Assembly (NCBI GenBank): GCA_004369085.1
Contig: ML210198.1
Span: forward strand, 62,001-126,000
DNA: 64,000 bases
Reading direction: 5' to 3'
Source: Coprinopsis marcescibilis
Lineage: Eukaryota; Basidiomycota; Agaricomycetes; Agaricales; Psathyrellaceae
Shown piece after piece: positions 47,596 through 59,076 of this stretch. Position 1 is the first letter of the stretch, and the number at the start of each line of letters is the position of its first letter. The position numbers and the translations under genes are program-made. The notes beneath the pieces are model-generated. The model saw nothing but the letters and a program-made list of their open reading frames with translations, ran no database searches and had not been told where the DNA came from.

Positions 47596-49466
47596 ATGGC
47601 TCAAAACTTTGACTTTCTCGACGAAGCCCAGACCAGCATCTTCAACGAGCCACCTCCGTCATTCGGACGAGCCCTGGTCCCATACTTCAGCGTCGATCCT
47701 ACCCACACCAACGTCAACAGCGGTTCGTTAATCCATCTTTCCCTCATTCCATTGTGATAACGACGACTAATAACTACATTCAGGTTCTTATGGCAGTACC
47801 CCAAAGGTCGTGATTGAGGCTGCAGCCCAACTCAATAGACGCATCGAATCCAACCCAGACAAGTTCCACCTCCTAGAGTACAAACCTCTCCTTGTCAAAA
47901 CACGATCCCAAATCGCTGAACTCATCGGAGCTCAACTCGATGAGACGGTTTTGGTTATGAACGCGACTCTTGCGATTAATACGGTTCTCAGGAACTTCAA
48001 CTGGTCAGAAGGCGACCTTATCATCACCTGTGCGTCCAATGCTCTGATGTCACTTTAGTTCCAATCTCATGAGAGCTGTTTTTTACAGGCAGTACCTCGT
48101 ATATGGCTGTGTCAGCGACGGTCCAATGTCTCGCAGCGACCCCACCCCATCCTCGAGTCGTCAGCCTCGACTTGAGGTTCCCCATGTCCCATGAAGAAAT
48201 CCTCACAAAATTTGCCGCATTCCTCAAGTCTCCTCAATGCCAGGTAGCGAAAGGTCATAAGCGCCTCGCCATCATAGAAAGCATTGTCTCTACCCCAGGT
48301 GTTCTGATGCCATGGAAGGAAATGGTTCGGATGTGCAAGGAGGAGGGAATTTGGAACTTGGTCGACGCTGCTCACTCAATCGGACACGAGCTCGACGTCA
48401 ACCTTAGTCTCGCACAGCCCGATTTCTGGGTATCTGTAAGCACTGTCAACCACGCATATCCGATTAACGCCAATCATCCGTGTATGCTTCCACCTATTTC
48501 TAGAGTTGCCACAAGTGGCTATACGTCAAGAGGCCTTGTGCGGTGCTATATGTGCCTTTTAGGTTCGTTTTCTCTCAGAAGATTTCATCAGGAACATCTG
48601 ATTAAAGAATGAATGAAATCTTTTTATAGAAACCAACATATCATCAAGACGGCATTTCCAACAAACAGCGCTTATTCGTCGTCACCCAATAAGAAAGCGA
48701 GCAACTTTGTCGAGCAATTCACTTGTAGGTCTGCTCGCTTCGCTCAACCGTCACGCTTAACTGACTGGTACATTGTAGGGAATGAAACGATCGACTACAC
48801 CCAATACCTAACAGCTGTCAACGGTAAGTCTATTCTCCATGTAATGTCCTTTCTTCTCGGAGATCCTAACCACCTTATCCTTTCATAAGCTCTCGCATTC
48901 CGCAAATGGCTGGGGGGAGAACGGGTCATAAATACATATTGCCACAATCTCGCTATGCAAGGCGGTCAGCTCCTGGCGAAAATGCTCGGAACCACTACTT
49001 TGGGCGGCGATGGGGACAAGGCTGTGAACATGGTGATTATTGTTTCCAAACCCATCTCGAGTGCATCCCTGTTGACGGTCTTTGCTCGCTCCATCGTAGA
49101 CGAATGTTCAGCTCCCATTCCCTGAAGATGTACCCTGGACATGGGATCTCGATAGGATGTTCAAGCAAAAGATGCTGGTCGACCGAAGGATCTATTCATA
49201 CTTCTATTACCACAACAACAAATGGTGGACGAGGTGTAGTGTGCAAGTGTTCAATGAGGTGAGCAACTCGTATGAGGTTTTATCAAGTGCCCCGCTGACG
49301 TGAATTCGTATAACAGCTTCGCGACTTCGAGCTGCTGGGCAAAGCATGGCTGGAGGTTTGCAGCGAAATGCTCGATGAGATCGGGTATACCGGAAAGAGT
49401 ATCTATGACATCAGAAAACGAGCGGATGGTCATGGACACACGTCCAAGGCGTACAGGAAGATTTGA
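47596..49466 (+). CDS. class V PLP-dependent enzyme (isopenicillin N epimerase / C-S lyase-like)
   Basis: About 440 residues in eight or nine exons. The start MAQNFDFLDEAQTSIF was chosen because an upstream in-frame Met gives an unlikely leader. Motifs in order: VDPTHTNVNSGSYGSTPKVV (class V N-terminus), VLVMNATLAINTVL, IIESIVSTPGVLMPW, LVDAAHSIGHEL (cofactor aspartate), and the exon that, after removal of a GTAAGC...TCTAG intron, gives SCHKWLYVKRPCAVLYVP with the Lys that binds pyridoxal phosphate. Further exons give TIDYTQYLTAVN, ALAFRKWLGGERVINTYCHN and VQLPFPEDVPWTWDLDRMF, ending SKAYRKI. The fungal enzymes most like this include the Egt2-type hercynylcysteine sulfoxide lyase of ergothioneine synthesis and epimerase-like proteins; I cannot choose between them by eye. 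Probably cytosolic. Confidence 0.85.
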
Positions 49467-51737
49467 GAGCCTTGTCTTGGTGTCCGGGTTAGATTTGAAT
49501 GATTGATGGTGCCTATATTGGAATATGTAATGTGTACTTCTACAACTAGACTGCGTGTCGTACTGGACGCAATGTTCATCATATAGATTTGACTTGCTTC
49601 TTCTTTGGGCGCACCATTGGCAGCACGGGAAAGTACAAAATGGGCCGGCTTCTGATCATTGTGGCGGTAGCCCATATTGCGACCCGATACATCAATTCTT
49701 CTGGGGCGAAGCCTGTCAAAATGTTGTCACACTTCATTGAACAAGATTCCAAAAGCATACTACTTAGTGCGGTTCGTCGTAATTGTTGGGGCCCCGAGTT
49801 GTAACGGTAAAGTCAAGCGCCATCCGGCGGGATTGTGATCCGCTATCCGACACGGAGTTGACCACCTTGAGGAATGGGAACCCAAGTAGAGTCTGAGTAG
49901 ATAGGCAATTTTAAACAGTTGTAGCGCCGGCCAACTCGGGTACCCTGACAATGCTCCAACAAACTGCACGAGCGCGATGCGATGCACGGAGTGCCCATAG
50001 CCTGAATCTGCGCCCAGATATGGCGCTAGAGTCTTATGGCATTATTGCGTTGGTTGCAGTGGTACCCGATGAAATGTGCGGACTGTCGAATGTGGCCTGA
50101 TAAGTCTCCCCCACTGGTAACGCTGAATTCGGATTGCGTGGCCGGAAAATCCGTCCGGGCAATGATCCTTTGGAGAGAAATCAAACCTCTCAGTGCCCAC
50201 CGAACACTCGCTACTGGACTTGGACACCATATCTTCCAGCCTGGCCGACTCCCCCCGACATAACTCTTTCTGAACTTCTCCGCTCTGCCACTGAACCATT
50301 GTTCGGCACTGGATCGCCCAATTATATGAGACGTATGTATATCATTGCAACACAGGAGGTGCTAAAGAGGTCCTGACTGTATCGTCTCCAAGCAGGTACT
50401 GACAGCTTCAATACAATTACGAACCACTGAAAATTGCCAGTGGCACCGTAGCCAGGAGTACAGCTTTGCCCTACTTCGCCGTGTCAGTCAGTAGTCTGAA
50501 ATTTTCGCAAAGTGGTATCTACCCTACAGGCGAGGTACGTGAGTCGCCTTTGTCGCTTAGATTGATATCAAAGAGATTGATATTCTGCCAACCCTGCGGT
50601 CATGCCAGACTCCAGTACAGCATTATGATATACGTGGATTCTGAGCTTGAGAGGAGCGTCATAGCGAAAGATAACAATATATCATTGACACGTTCTATCT
50701 CTGAATTTGCCCAGATAGGCATGTAATATGTACATGTTGGCTTGTGCTGATTCTATCTGGTTTGCAGTCAGGCAGGGAAATGCCTTAAGCTATCACACAA
50801 GTATCGTGCTGATGTACCCAAACTGATGCCGTAAAGGCTGTATTGTAACACGGGAGCTGTGTATGGCTATATTCGATACAAGTCTAACGTGTCTCGTGAG
50901 TCCTTTTAGACCGTCCGTTCCCCAGTATTGGTTTCCTACTCACGAGTTATTTTTACTGACATTTACGATGATTCTGCGAGGAATAAGTTCCCCTTGTTCC
51001 AACCCTGATATAATGGCTCATATAGCCATTTGACTCGGCCTTAGACATCATCCCCGACCCCGCCCTTGTAATCTCAAGCAATCCCCGACAAGTGAATCGC
51101 TGGATTCCTAAGAAATCAATGATGGAAGTTCGGATGGGGTACGCTGGCTCCATCACCAATAATAAGCTGACGGCATCAGTCGGGACGCGCGTCGCCGCGT
51201 GCACACATCCTTGCACACTTTGGACTGGGGTTGTGATAATTGAAGCTTTGAACCCAAAAACTGGGTAAACTCTGTCACATTTTCCTCGAAACCTAACAAT
51301 GACGGCGAACAAAATAAGAGCTTTAGCCCTGCTGCATGGACGATAACTGTCGGTAGCCGTGTCTCTAATTTCCAGCGACGTTGATTTCAAAGATGATGCA
51401 TATGCCCGCTTCCGGCGCTAATGCATGTCAGAATCGGGGAGAACCCCGTGGATAACGATTCGACGCGTTTATATCATCTGTGTGCGTCTGGACCTTGAAT
51501 TAGCCAGTTGTAAGCATTAACCTTCGATTTTCTCAGCATTTGAGGTATTGACTAAACGAATGGCAACGTTCTAGCTGGATATAGAATTCCCAATATCACT
51601 CCCACTATGGAATAGTCAGGGAAGTTGAGCTATAAAAGCCTCTCGAGCCCTTGTTGTGTCGTCACCAACATTCTTGACACCTCATTTACTTAACCACAAC
51701 CACTCCTCGCAAAACTACACTCTCCCGATATCTTGCA
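49467..51737. other. 2.3-kb intergenic region
   Basis: No convincing gene. The longest open frame (50953-51390, minus, 145 codons) has no recognisable motif and no splice model. Its last 100 nt contain the promoter of the reductase at 51738. Confidence 0.4.
51631..51637 (+). promoter_or_regulatory. TATA box of the reductase gene
   Basis: TATAAAA, about 107 nt upstream of the start codon at 51738; the intervening leader is CA-rich (ACCACAACCACTCC), as in many fungal 5' leaders. Confidence 0.55.
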
Positions 51738-53153
51738 ATGGCCAACAAAATCGTCCTCGTAGGTGTATTTGCTTCCAATAGAGGGAATTGACACTTGATG
51801 CTCTGTTATCCCAGGTCACCGGAATCACTGGCTTCATCGCTGGTCATGTTGCTGAAAGCTTCCTCAAGGCTGGTTATCGCGTTCGAGGGTGAGATACATT
51901 GCGTCTAGTGACAACGGACACTCACGTCCTTCGTTGTCAGAACTGTTCGCGGCGCCAAAGCAAAGATACTCAGCAAGACAGTGACCGCTGAGTGTCTCGA
52001 GTTCACCCAGATCGATGATGTTGCTACATCTGACTTTACTGAAGCCCTCAAGGGTAAGTGTCGTTTTATGCCTCATGTTATTTTTGGACGACGTGCTCAC
52101 TGCTGTCGTTGTTCAGACGTCCACGCCGTCATCCATGTTGCAGCTCCGTTGCCTGGAAGGACCTCAGTAGATGACACCCTCAAGGTACGTGGTGCTTCGC
52201 AAGTACACCACTTACGTCGATAAACTAACATGATGTATAGAGCTCCATAGATGGAACTTTAAACGTATTGCGTCAGGCTGAGAAGCTGGGTATCACGAAG
52301 TTTGTTGTCACCAGTACCTTCGGTGCCTGCCTTGATGGTAAGAAAGGCATACCCATCCTGTTCTTCGAGAGACTGAGCATAGCTACTCCACTCCGACAGC
52401 TTCCCTCAAACCGGGCTTTGCAGGCCTTACATTTACTGAGAAAGGTATTTACACAACATTCTTCCAATCTTTATTAGGTGACTGACTGGGTTTGATGTAC
52501 CCATAGATTGGGCCTCTGCCTCGCGAGAGGACATAATTGCCCAAGCAGAGAACCCATATTATGTCTACTTCGCAGCCAAAGCCCTGGCGGAAAAAGCAGT
52601 TTGGGATTTCGCCAAAGAGTATCCCAAGATCAGGGTCTCCACAGGTTAGTGGTGAACCACTTACCTTGCTACATTCCCCCTCATCACACATCCAGTCCTC
52701 CCTGGGTTTGTGTTTGGCCCATATGCCGACATACTCCCTCCACCTGCAAGCAAGGGGGAATTAGGCACAAACGGCTTCCCTTTCGGCTTGATCAATGGCA
52801 ATATCCCTCCCGTCTCGCCTCCCTGGGTGGTCGATGTTCGCGACGTCGCCAAGGCCCACCTCCTCGCTTTCGAGCTTCCAGGCGAGCCAGGAAATGTGGA
52901 GGAGCAGCGGTTTTTGGTCAATGCGGGCAACTACACGTGGAAAGAGGCGGCTGCGCATCTCAAGCAGGTATTGCCTCAAGAGATTGCGGCCAAGGTCACT
53001 GATCCGGAGACAATTCCTGATCTTCCTGGCGTCCCATCGACATTGGACAACACCAAGGCCAAGGCGCAGTTGGGCATCGAATTCATTGCTCCGGAGAAAA
53101 CTATTGAAGATGCTGTTCTTTCTTTGTTGGAGGTTCAGAAGACTTGGGCTTAA
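51738..53153 (+). CDS. NAD(P)-dependent epimerase/reductase (extended SDR, dihydroflavonol reductase-like)
   Basis: About 340 residues in seven or eight exons, with a tiny first exon encoding MANKIVL. After the first intron the Rossmann motif reads VTGITGFIAGHVAESFLKAG (TGxxGxxA/xH). Further landmarks are VHAVIHVAAPLP, GTLNVLRQAEKLGITKFVVTS, the catalytic YxxxK as YFAAK within NPYYVYFAAKALAEKAVWDF, VLPGFVFGPY and WVVDVRDVAKAHLLAFE, ending LLEVQKTWA. Members reduce aldehydes or ketones with NADPH, for example in methylglyoxal or aldehyde detoxification or phenylpropanoid reduction; the substrate is unknown here. There is no signal peptide. An upstream TATA box and a CA-rich leader suggest a well-expressed gene. 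Confidence 0.9.
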
Positions 53154-53634
53154 GATTGTTTGAGCCTGAGGGTGCGGCGATCGCCAATAGAAAGTCGTCT
53201 TGTTCAAAGGAACTGCCGATATCTAGATTTTGATTGTGTATCTACTACTTGATTTGTGATATACATATACTGGGAACCACCTTTCTGGATATCAGAACAA
53301 AATCCAATCATTATAGCAACTACTTTCGAGATTGAGTTTCACATCCATCTCCGCTCAAAATAGTTCAGTGGCCTAGCGACTCCGTGTCACACCCTTTCGA
53401 CTGTCCTGACCATGATCTCTTCGAGCACCGCTATCAAGTGAGCAGAATGAATGTCCTTCTGGAATGTAATCAACACCACATCGATCTTTTCACTGCCTCC
53501 TGGCACCATAAAAACGGGAAAAAGCTTCAAATCTCCTAGTCACAGAACAATACTAATCTCCCAAGGAGCTAGCTCCAGTGAGCAATCTCAGCTTGGAATA
53601 CTTTCCATTGTTGATCATACTTAGGTTGGAATTC
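53154..53634. other. intergenic region
   Basis: About 480 nt between two + strand genes, with no recognised feature. An in-frame ATG at 53578 would extend the next gene by 19 residues with a hydrophobic stretch (LEYFPLLIILRLEF). Confidence 0.35.
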
Positions 53635-54422
53635 ATGACTGAATCACCTCGGGTGCTGTTAATAGACGATAGCGAGCCAGCTATCGCGTATTCTCAGCCG
53701 GAGGAAGGTCACCACTGGACGCAGCACATAATTGAAGCCTCATATAACCGAACTGCGCATCTCACTCGCACGAGAGGTGCTTCGGCCAGGTTCAAATTTG
53801 AAGGCGGGTACCCGTTATTTGGAGCATATACCTAGCCTTATCACGGATTGGTCAACAGGAAGTAATATTGCAGTCCATGGTCGTCTAGATTCAGATGGCC
53901 GGGGTTTGAGCCTGCCAGTATCCAGATATAGCGTCGATGATGGACCTTCCATGCTTTACGCCCCAACTCTACGCACAGAGCAGCAACAGGTGGCTTTTTT
54001 CTCTTCTGGTGCCCTTGGCCCTGGAAATCACACACTGTTTATTGTCAACGAGAGCGAAGGCGCATTTTTGTGGATCGACTTTTTCATGATCACCCAAAAT
54101 GTACAATCCCCAACTTCAGCTTCAAGTTCCGTGTTGTGCCAGAAGCCACCATTAGCGTCGATTGGCATAGAAATAGCCGGCGGCTTACTGGCATCGTTGG
54201 GGTTTTATGTGCTGTTGGTGTGCGCCTATTGCTGGAGTCGGCGACGGAGCCAACAGAAACACGGCTCCTCGAGGCCCAGAGGTGCGCCGCCAGACGTCAC
54301 TACATGTGAGTCTACTTCTTTCGTCCAGACACGTTTCATTCTTAACACTTCAAACCTCAGATTCAGATGACAATACCCCGCCTATGCGATCGAATTCTGC
54401 CTTGGAAAGTTTACACCGCTAG
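53635..54422 (+). CDS. single-pass membrane protein, agaricomycete galactose-binding-like type, copy 1
   Basis: About 225 residues in three exons, paralogous to the gene at 55653. The extracellular-looking N-terminal domain reads IDDSEPAIAYSQPEEGHHWTQH, FKFEGGNIAVHGRL (across the first intron), SVDDGPSMLY and LGPGNHTLFIVNESEGAFLWIDFF. These resemble a large mushroom family whose members have VDD..., an immunoglobulin-like or galactose-binding-like fold and one helix. The helix is IGIEIAGGLLASLGFYVLLVCAYC, followed by RRRSQQK (cytoplasmic stop-transfer) and a short tail ending NSALESLHR. N-glycosylation sites (NRT, NHT, NES) sit before the helix. The start at 53635 aligns with the paralogue; the alternative at 53578 would add a hydrophobic segment that might act as a signal. 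The first intron uses a GGAAG acceptor. Function unknown. Confidence 0.7.
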
Positions 54423-55652
54423 CGGGCCGACCATTTTCCTCCAGACTATCTGGAACACTATCGCCTCCGCGGTTGAAGCATGATCACCTGTGATCATCAT
54501 CATTGAACTCCAGTTGCGTTACAGGTTGGAGGAGTCTTTCCTACTAATACTATACGCCATTTTTGTGTGTCAGAACTTAGAACTTAGAAGTGTGTCAGCC
54601 TTGTGTTGGAATCTAGACTGAAAGGTACAAGTCACGTATATTGGGAATAGGGTATCTGTATCTAGGAACATTGTATTTATACAGGTCTGTAGGTAACAAA
54701 GGAAGAACAGTTATGAAAGGGGATTGGAGGCGAGCTTAAAACACAGTTGTGTCTCTAACCCGGGATTCTGCGATGCGATGACCACAATCCCAACACCTTG
54801 CGATATCATTGTCCCCCGATAACAGTGATGGAGTAGAAAAAGAAAATAATCGCCACCTCAACTTGGATGGATGACTTCTCAACCTGGGTCTGTTCCTAGG
54901 GAAGGCCGCCCACTTCCTGAATCGGTGCGAGTTCCCCTCCTTCAATTTTTAACTCACAAATGGCTCCAGCCGCCCCGCCAGCCTCTGAGTCCGCCTCAAC
55001 AGGCCTCAACCGCGCCTAGTAGGATGCGCAATGTGCCCATGACACCACCAAGCGCCAAGATTTACGGCGTGCTGAAATTGTCGCCAAGCTGGTTTTGACC
55101 CAGACACCATCAAGCCAAGGGATTTGGACTTCAGAAATGTTTTCAGATTCGACTTATTGAAGCTGGTGAGCCCTCAAAGAGTCCTAAAAGATTTCATGTT
55201 GGGTCATGCGAGTTTGTGTATACGATTCTGCACCTTTCTGCCCTTTCGCTCTCGGTAATACCAGGTTACACCGTCTAAGGCGCTGATTCACATCTCGGTT
55301 TTAGCAAGAGTTCCAGCGGCCGCAACTCGATCGACGCGTTGGGGCTGTACTTCCAGTGACAAGTGCTAGTGACCCGGCCGCCATCGCCACCATGGTGTAA
55401 CTCGGGCGTCATGGACAACGTATGCATGCCTTATTCATTGCTTTCCTCCAACGATCAACTGTACCGCGAACCGCGAAGCCCGAATCTCAAGGTATAAAAT
55501 CTGCTTGTGCCGTTTATAGTCTTGCCCCACAGACAGACTCGCTGGCATAGACGTGAGTTGCTTCAGTATCATATCACTCCAATGCCTCTGTTCTCAACAA
55601 TTTGACGGTCTGAAGTTTGAAAAATCCCGCCCACTAGACCTGGGTCCCATCT
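54423..55652. other. intergenic region between paralogous membrane-protein genes
   Basis: About 1.2 kb. No coding sequence was recognised; it contains the TATA box noted at 55493 for the downstream gene. Confidence 0.35.
55493..55499 (+). promoter_or_regulatory. TATA box upstream of membrane-protein copy 2
   Basis: TATAAAA, about 160 nt upstream of the start codon at 55653. Confidence 0.45.
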
Positions 55653-56579
55653 ATGTCAACCTCTCAGTTGATAATCGACGATACCAACCCAAACGTTGTG
55701 TATTCCCAACCGGAAACCGGCCACCATTGGACGCAACATGCAAATAACGCTGCGCTCAATAAAACCCTACACTTAACGCGTGTCAGAGGTGCTACTGTCC
55801 GGGTCAAATTTGAAGGTGTGCAACACGCGAATGAATGGCGTGACATGTACTCTTCTTGGTGTTTGCTCACTTTGCACTCAACAGGAACTGCCATAGCGGT
55901 TTTTGGACACCTTCCTGACAGCGAATTCACGAATCCAGTCTCCTGGTACAGCATCGATAATGGCCCTACCAAAGTGTATTCCCCAGATCTACGGACACAC
56001 CGACCCCAGGAACAGTTTTTCTACTCTGGAGACCTCGATCCGGGAAACCACACACTCTTCATAACTAATGAAAAAGGAGCGGCTTATTTCTGGATTGATT
56101 ATTTCTCTGTCTCCGGACATCCAACTGGAGACCCCTCAGCACTGACCCAACATCAAGCGGTGCATGTGAGCGTAATAGTCGGTGGATTGGTAGGTGCCCT
56201 CGCCTTTGTGATGTTCTTATCCGTCGGCTGGTACTACTATATTTGCCGACGTCGCACTCGGCAGCAAAAACAAGCTTATGTCGACGAGCCTTTGCTTTCG
56301 GGTAGCAGCGAACGCAACCACACGAGCGGTAAGCCACATTCAAATCTTTGTCCTCATCCTGAATGACCCTTATGTCCTACAGTTTCCTCCCATGCGCCCT
56401 ATAACATCGGGAGCTTATCATCAATCACAACGCCTAGCTCTATCTTCGTCAAGCCAGCGGTTGCCAACCCGTACTCCAACCATCCTGCCATACCTCCCCC
56501 ACGGTACTCAGAAATCCAGCCTGTTGTCATTCGACCTCCAAAATCAAGCCCCTTTGACAATACCATCCACAACAAATGA
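55653..56579 (+). CDS. single-pass membrane protein, agaricomycete galactose-binding-like type, copy 2, with PPxY tail
   Basis: Paralogue of the gene at 53635. The start MSTSQLIIDDTNPNVVYSQP aligns with it. The domain contains ETGHHWTQHANNAALNKTLH, KFEGTAIAVFGHL (after a 69-nt intron), SIDNGPTKVYSPDL and LDPGNHTLFITNEKGAAYFWIDYF. One helix (VSVIVGGLVGALAFVMFLSVGWYYYI) is followed by CRRRTRQQK. Because the first intron is a multiple of three and has no stop, retention would add 23 residues without breaking the frame. A last intron (GTAAGC...CTACAG) leads to a Pro/Ser tail VSSHAPYNIGSLSS ending DNTIHNK, which contains PPPRY, a PPxY motif that WW-domain ubiquitin ligases of the Rsp5 type bind. 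No classical signal peptide is visible. Function unknown. Confidence 0.72.
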
Positions 56580-56851
56580 AGAAAGCGCATTTGCCTTTCA
56601 GCCCCACATTAATGCCTCAACATCAAAACCCCTTGGCAAAGCGCCCATATTTCTTACCATATTTCGACCAAAGCAATTCGTATATGGCAGTGTCGCCATG
56701 CTGCAGTGCAGTGGAAGGATGCGCTTGCTGTCATCGAAACCCGGGTATCTATCTGTAATGGATGGATCATTGGAGTGTGATAGAGTGGGAATCTAGTGGC
56801 CTTTCTACTCGAGCGGGCAAAAAAGGTTGCCCGGTGCACCCATGTTGGGTA

Positions 56852-56857
56852 TATAAA
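56852..56857 (+). promoter_or_regulatory. TATA box of flavin monooxygenase copy 2
   Basis: TATAAA (context GGGTATATAAAGAC), 111 nt upstream of the start codon at 56963. Confidence 0.55.
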
Positions 56858-56962
56858 GACTCCTCCTATCGCACACCGTGTGTAATCCCTATCCCACCTC
56901 TTAACCTGTCTTTCGAGCATCCGCCAGAATCTCCGCAACAAATCGCGAAAGACCAGGTCGTG

Positions 56963-58687
56963 ATGACGCGATCCCCGCTTTCAGACTATTCCAATCTGGG
57001 TCTGGACGACCCATTCCGCACCGCAGTACCACAACGTGTGCTGGTTATTGGCGGTGGTCCCTCGGGTTTGATTACCCTGCGTAACCTCGTAACCAGAGGC
57101 CAGTTTCAAACGGTACAGCTAGTGGAAAGGCGGGATGATATTGGAGGTGTTTGGTGAATCTTCCTGATCTGATTTTATTATGCACATGAGGATGACCATC
57201 GGCATACAGGTACTACGAAGACGAGAATAAGGATTGCGAATTGACCAGGGAAAGACCACGCTGGCCCTCGCCGTCCTACAAGGGCTTGATAGGAAACGTT
57301 CTCCCATGCTTCCTCTCATTCTCAGGACACCCTTTCCCTGATCCTCCCAACGCCAGTGAGGGGCAACCATATCCAACATTACGCGAGACGCAAGCTTACC
57401 TGAAGGAATTCGCGGAACCTTACCTCAAGTCCGGCCAAATAAGGCTCAACACCGAGGTTGTAAGAGTAGAAGAACGAATATGGGGAAAGGGGTGGACTGT
57501 TGTAAGCAGAGATTGGAGTGAGGAGGGAGGAGGAAGGGAAGTGGTAGAGCACTGGGACGCGGTCGTTAGCTGCGTTTTCTGGTACGACCATCCCGCCTGG
57601 CCAGATACAGCCGGCCTGGGTGACCTCCGTGATCATGGATTGGCAATTCACGCAAAATGGTGGAGAGGACCTGTTGGTTATGAGAACAAGGCCAGCAAAG
57701 TCTAATCCAGCTATGAAGGAACTTGAAGAATCTGATCTAGCTCCTCAGCGATCCATAGTCATCGGAAATGCGAATTCGTCCAACGACATTGCAGCTCAAC
57801 TGTCTCGGGTCGCAGAAGCTCCCGTATACCAGAGCATTCGACGTACCGCATTCGCAGGCTACCCAAGTTTACCGGATGAGAGAATCAAGATGGCCTCCCC
57901 AGTGAAGCGCTATACCCTGAAACCGCGCACGGGTCTCCGGTTGAATGAAATCCCAACCATTACACACAAATTCGACGCCCATTTGGAGGATGGCACGGTC
58001 CTCACCGATTTGGACTATGTCTTCCTTGGGACAGGATATCGCCCGTTCCCAGACTTCATTAAGGTCTTCCAAAGACCGGAGATACACTCTGCCCCAGATT
58101 ACAGCTATCATCCACAGGGCGAGCTTCCCGAGCCTGGTTCCCAGGCTAACGGAACCCCTGCACATTCTCTTGGCGACCATATACCCAAACATGTGCCGAT
58201 TATAGTGGAGGCTGTAGACCCACCCCGGATCCCTCACCTTCACAAGCTTCTCTTCTATGCCCCCAATCCTTCGCTGGCATTCACAGGCGCACCAGCGACA
58301 TTTACTCCCTTCATCAACGGCGACGTCGCTAGCACATACATTGCCCTAGTACTCTCTCACGTCATCCCGATCCCTACCTCGGCTTCCAAACGCCTTGATT
58401 ACGAGCAGGCGAGGCTACAGCTCATCCAAGAAAGGCAGAAAGTCGCAAATAACCCGAGCTCATTGCAAGTGGCATACAGCGTGATGGCTCAAGATGAGGA
58501 GGGTTATTTTGCAGGTTTGAGGGAAGAGGTTGTTACTGTACGCCCTGAACTGGATGGTCTGCTCCCAATATGGGGCCCGGAGACGACGCAGAAAAGGGTG
58601 GCTGCTTCTAAGATCAAGATTGGCGCATTAAACTGGTTTAAAGCGAGAGGTGGGGGTGGAAACGTCCAACTGGAGGTTTTGAAGTAA
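56963..58687 (+). CDS. flavin-containing monooxygenase (FMO-like), copy 2
   Basis: Paralogue of the enzyme at 15946, with the same three-exon plan, about 530 residues. The start MTRSPLSDYSN was chosen because a TATA box lies 111 nt upstream; an earlier in-frame Met lies in the leader. Exon 1 has VLVIGGGPSGLITLRNL and ends DDIGGVW; the intron 57154-57209 is clear. Exon 2 starts YYEDENKDCELT and has GLIGNVLPCFLSFSG and HAKWWRGP. Exon 3 starts RSIVIGNANSSNDIAAQL and has LGTGYRPFPDF. The second intron is uncertain: aligning with copy 1 puts the donor after GYENK at a GC dinucleotide, while a normal GT donor (GTTGGT) lies 15 nt earlier and would drop five residues; both keep the frame. Compared with copy 1 it has an insertion (KPRTGLRLNEIPTITHK). 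Probably cytosolic; substrate unknown. Confidence 0.87.
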
Positions 58688-59076
58688 TGGAATCGCGGAG
58701 GAAAAGGAGAGGATATTTCTGCGGGCGAATAAAGACATTGAAAGGGCCCACAATCTGGCACAGTCCACTGCATGGAGTAATCTCACAGTCGATAACCATA
58801 CTCCGAACCATAAACTGAAATTATGGCGACCAATTTCGCTTTGCCCACACCTGTAACCTAATGGCTCGAGGCTGAGATACCAATATTATTATTTACTGTA
58901 TTTAGCGAGGATATATTCACAGCGTAGGATGTATCTGTGTAAAGCGCAACTAGGGAACGCCCCATAAATCGTTGTAAATGCGTGGAATCCCGCCGAAAAT
59001 CAAAACAGTCTCTGGGATATGGTGCATTAATGATTTTATGGCCGACGCAGGCTACACGCGAAGAATCGGTAGTCCA
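58688..59076. other. short spacer between convergent genes
   Basis: About 390 nt holding the 3' ends of the flavin monooxygenase on + and the PUF6-like gene on minus. No other feature was recognised. Confidence 0.35.

Noticed and set aside
49796..49868. tRNA-like sequence on the minus strand (GCGGATCACAATCCCGCC)
   Set aside because: No acceptable A box or GGTTCRA B box, and the anticodon stem has a mismatch.
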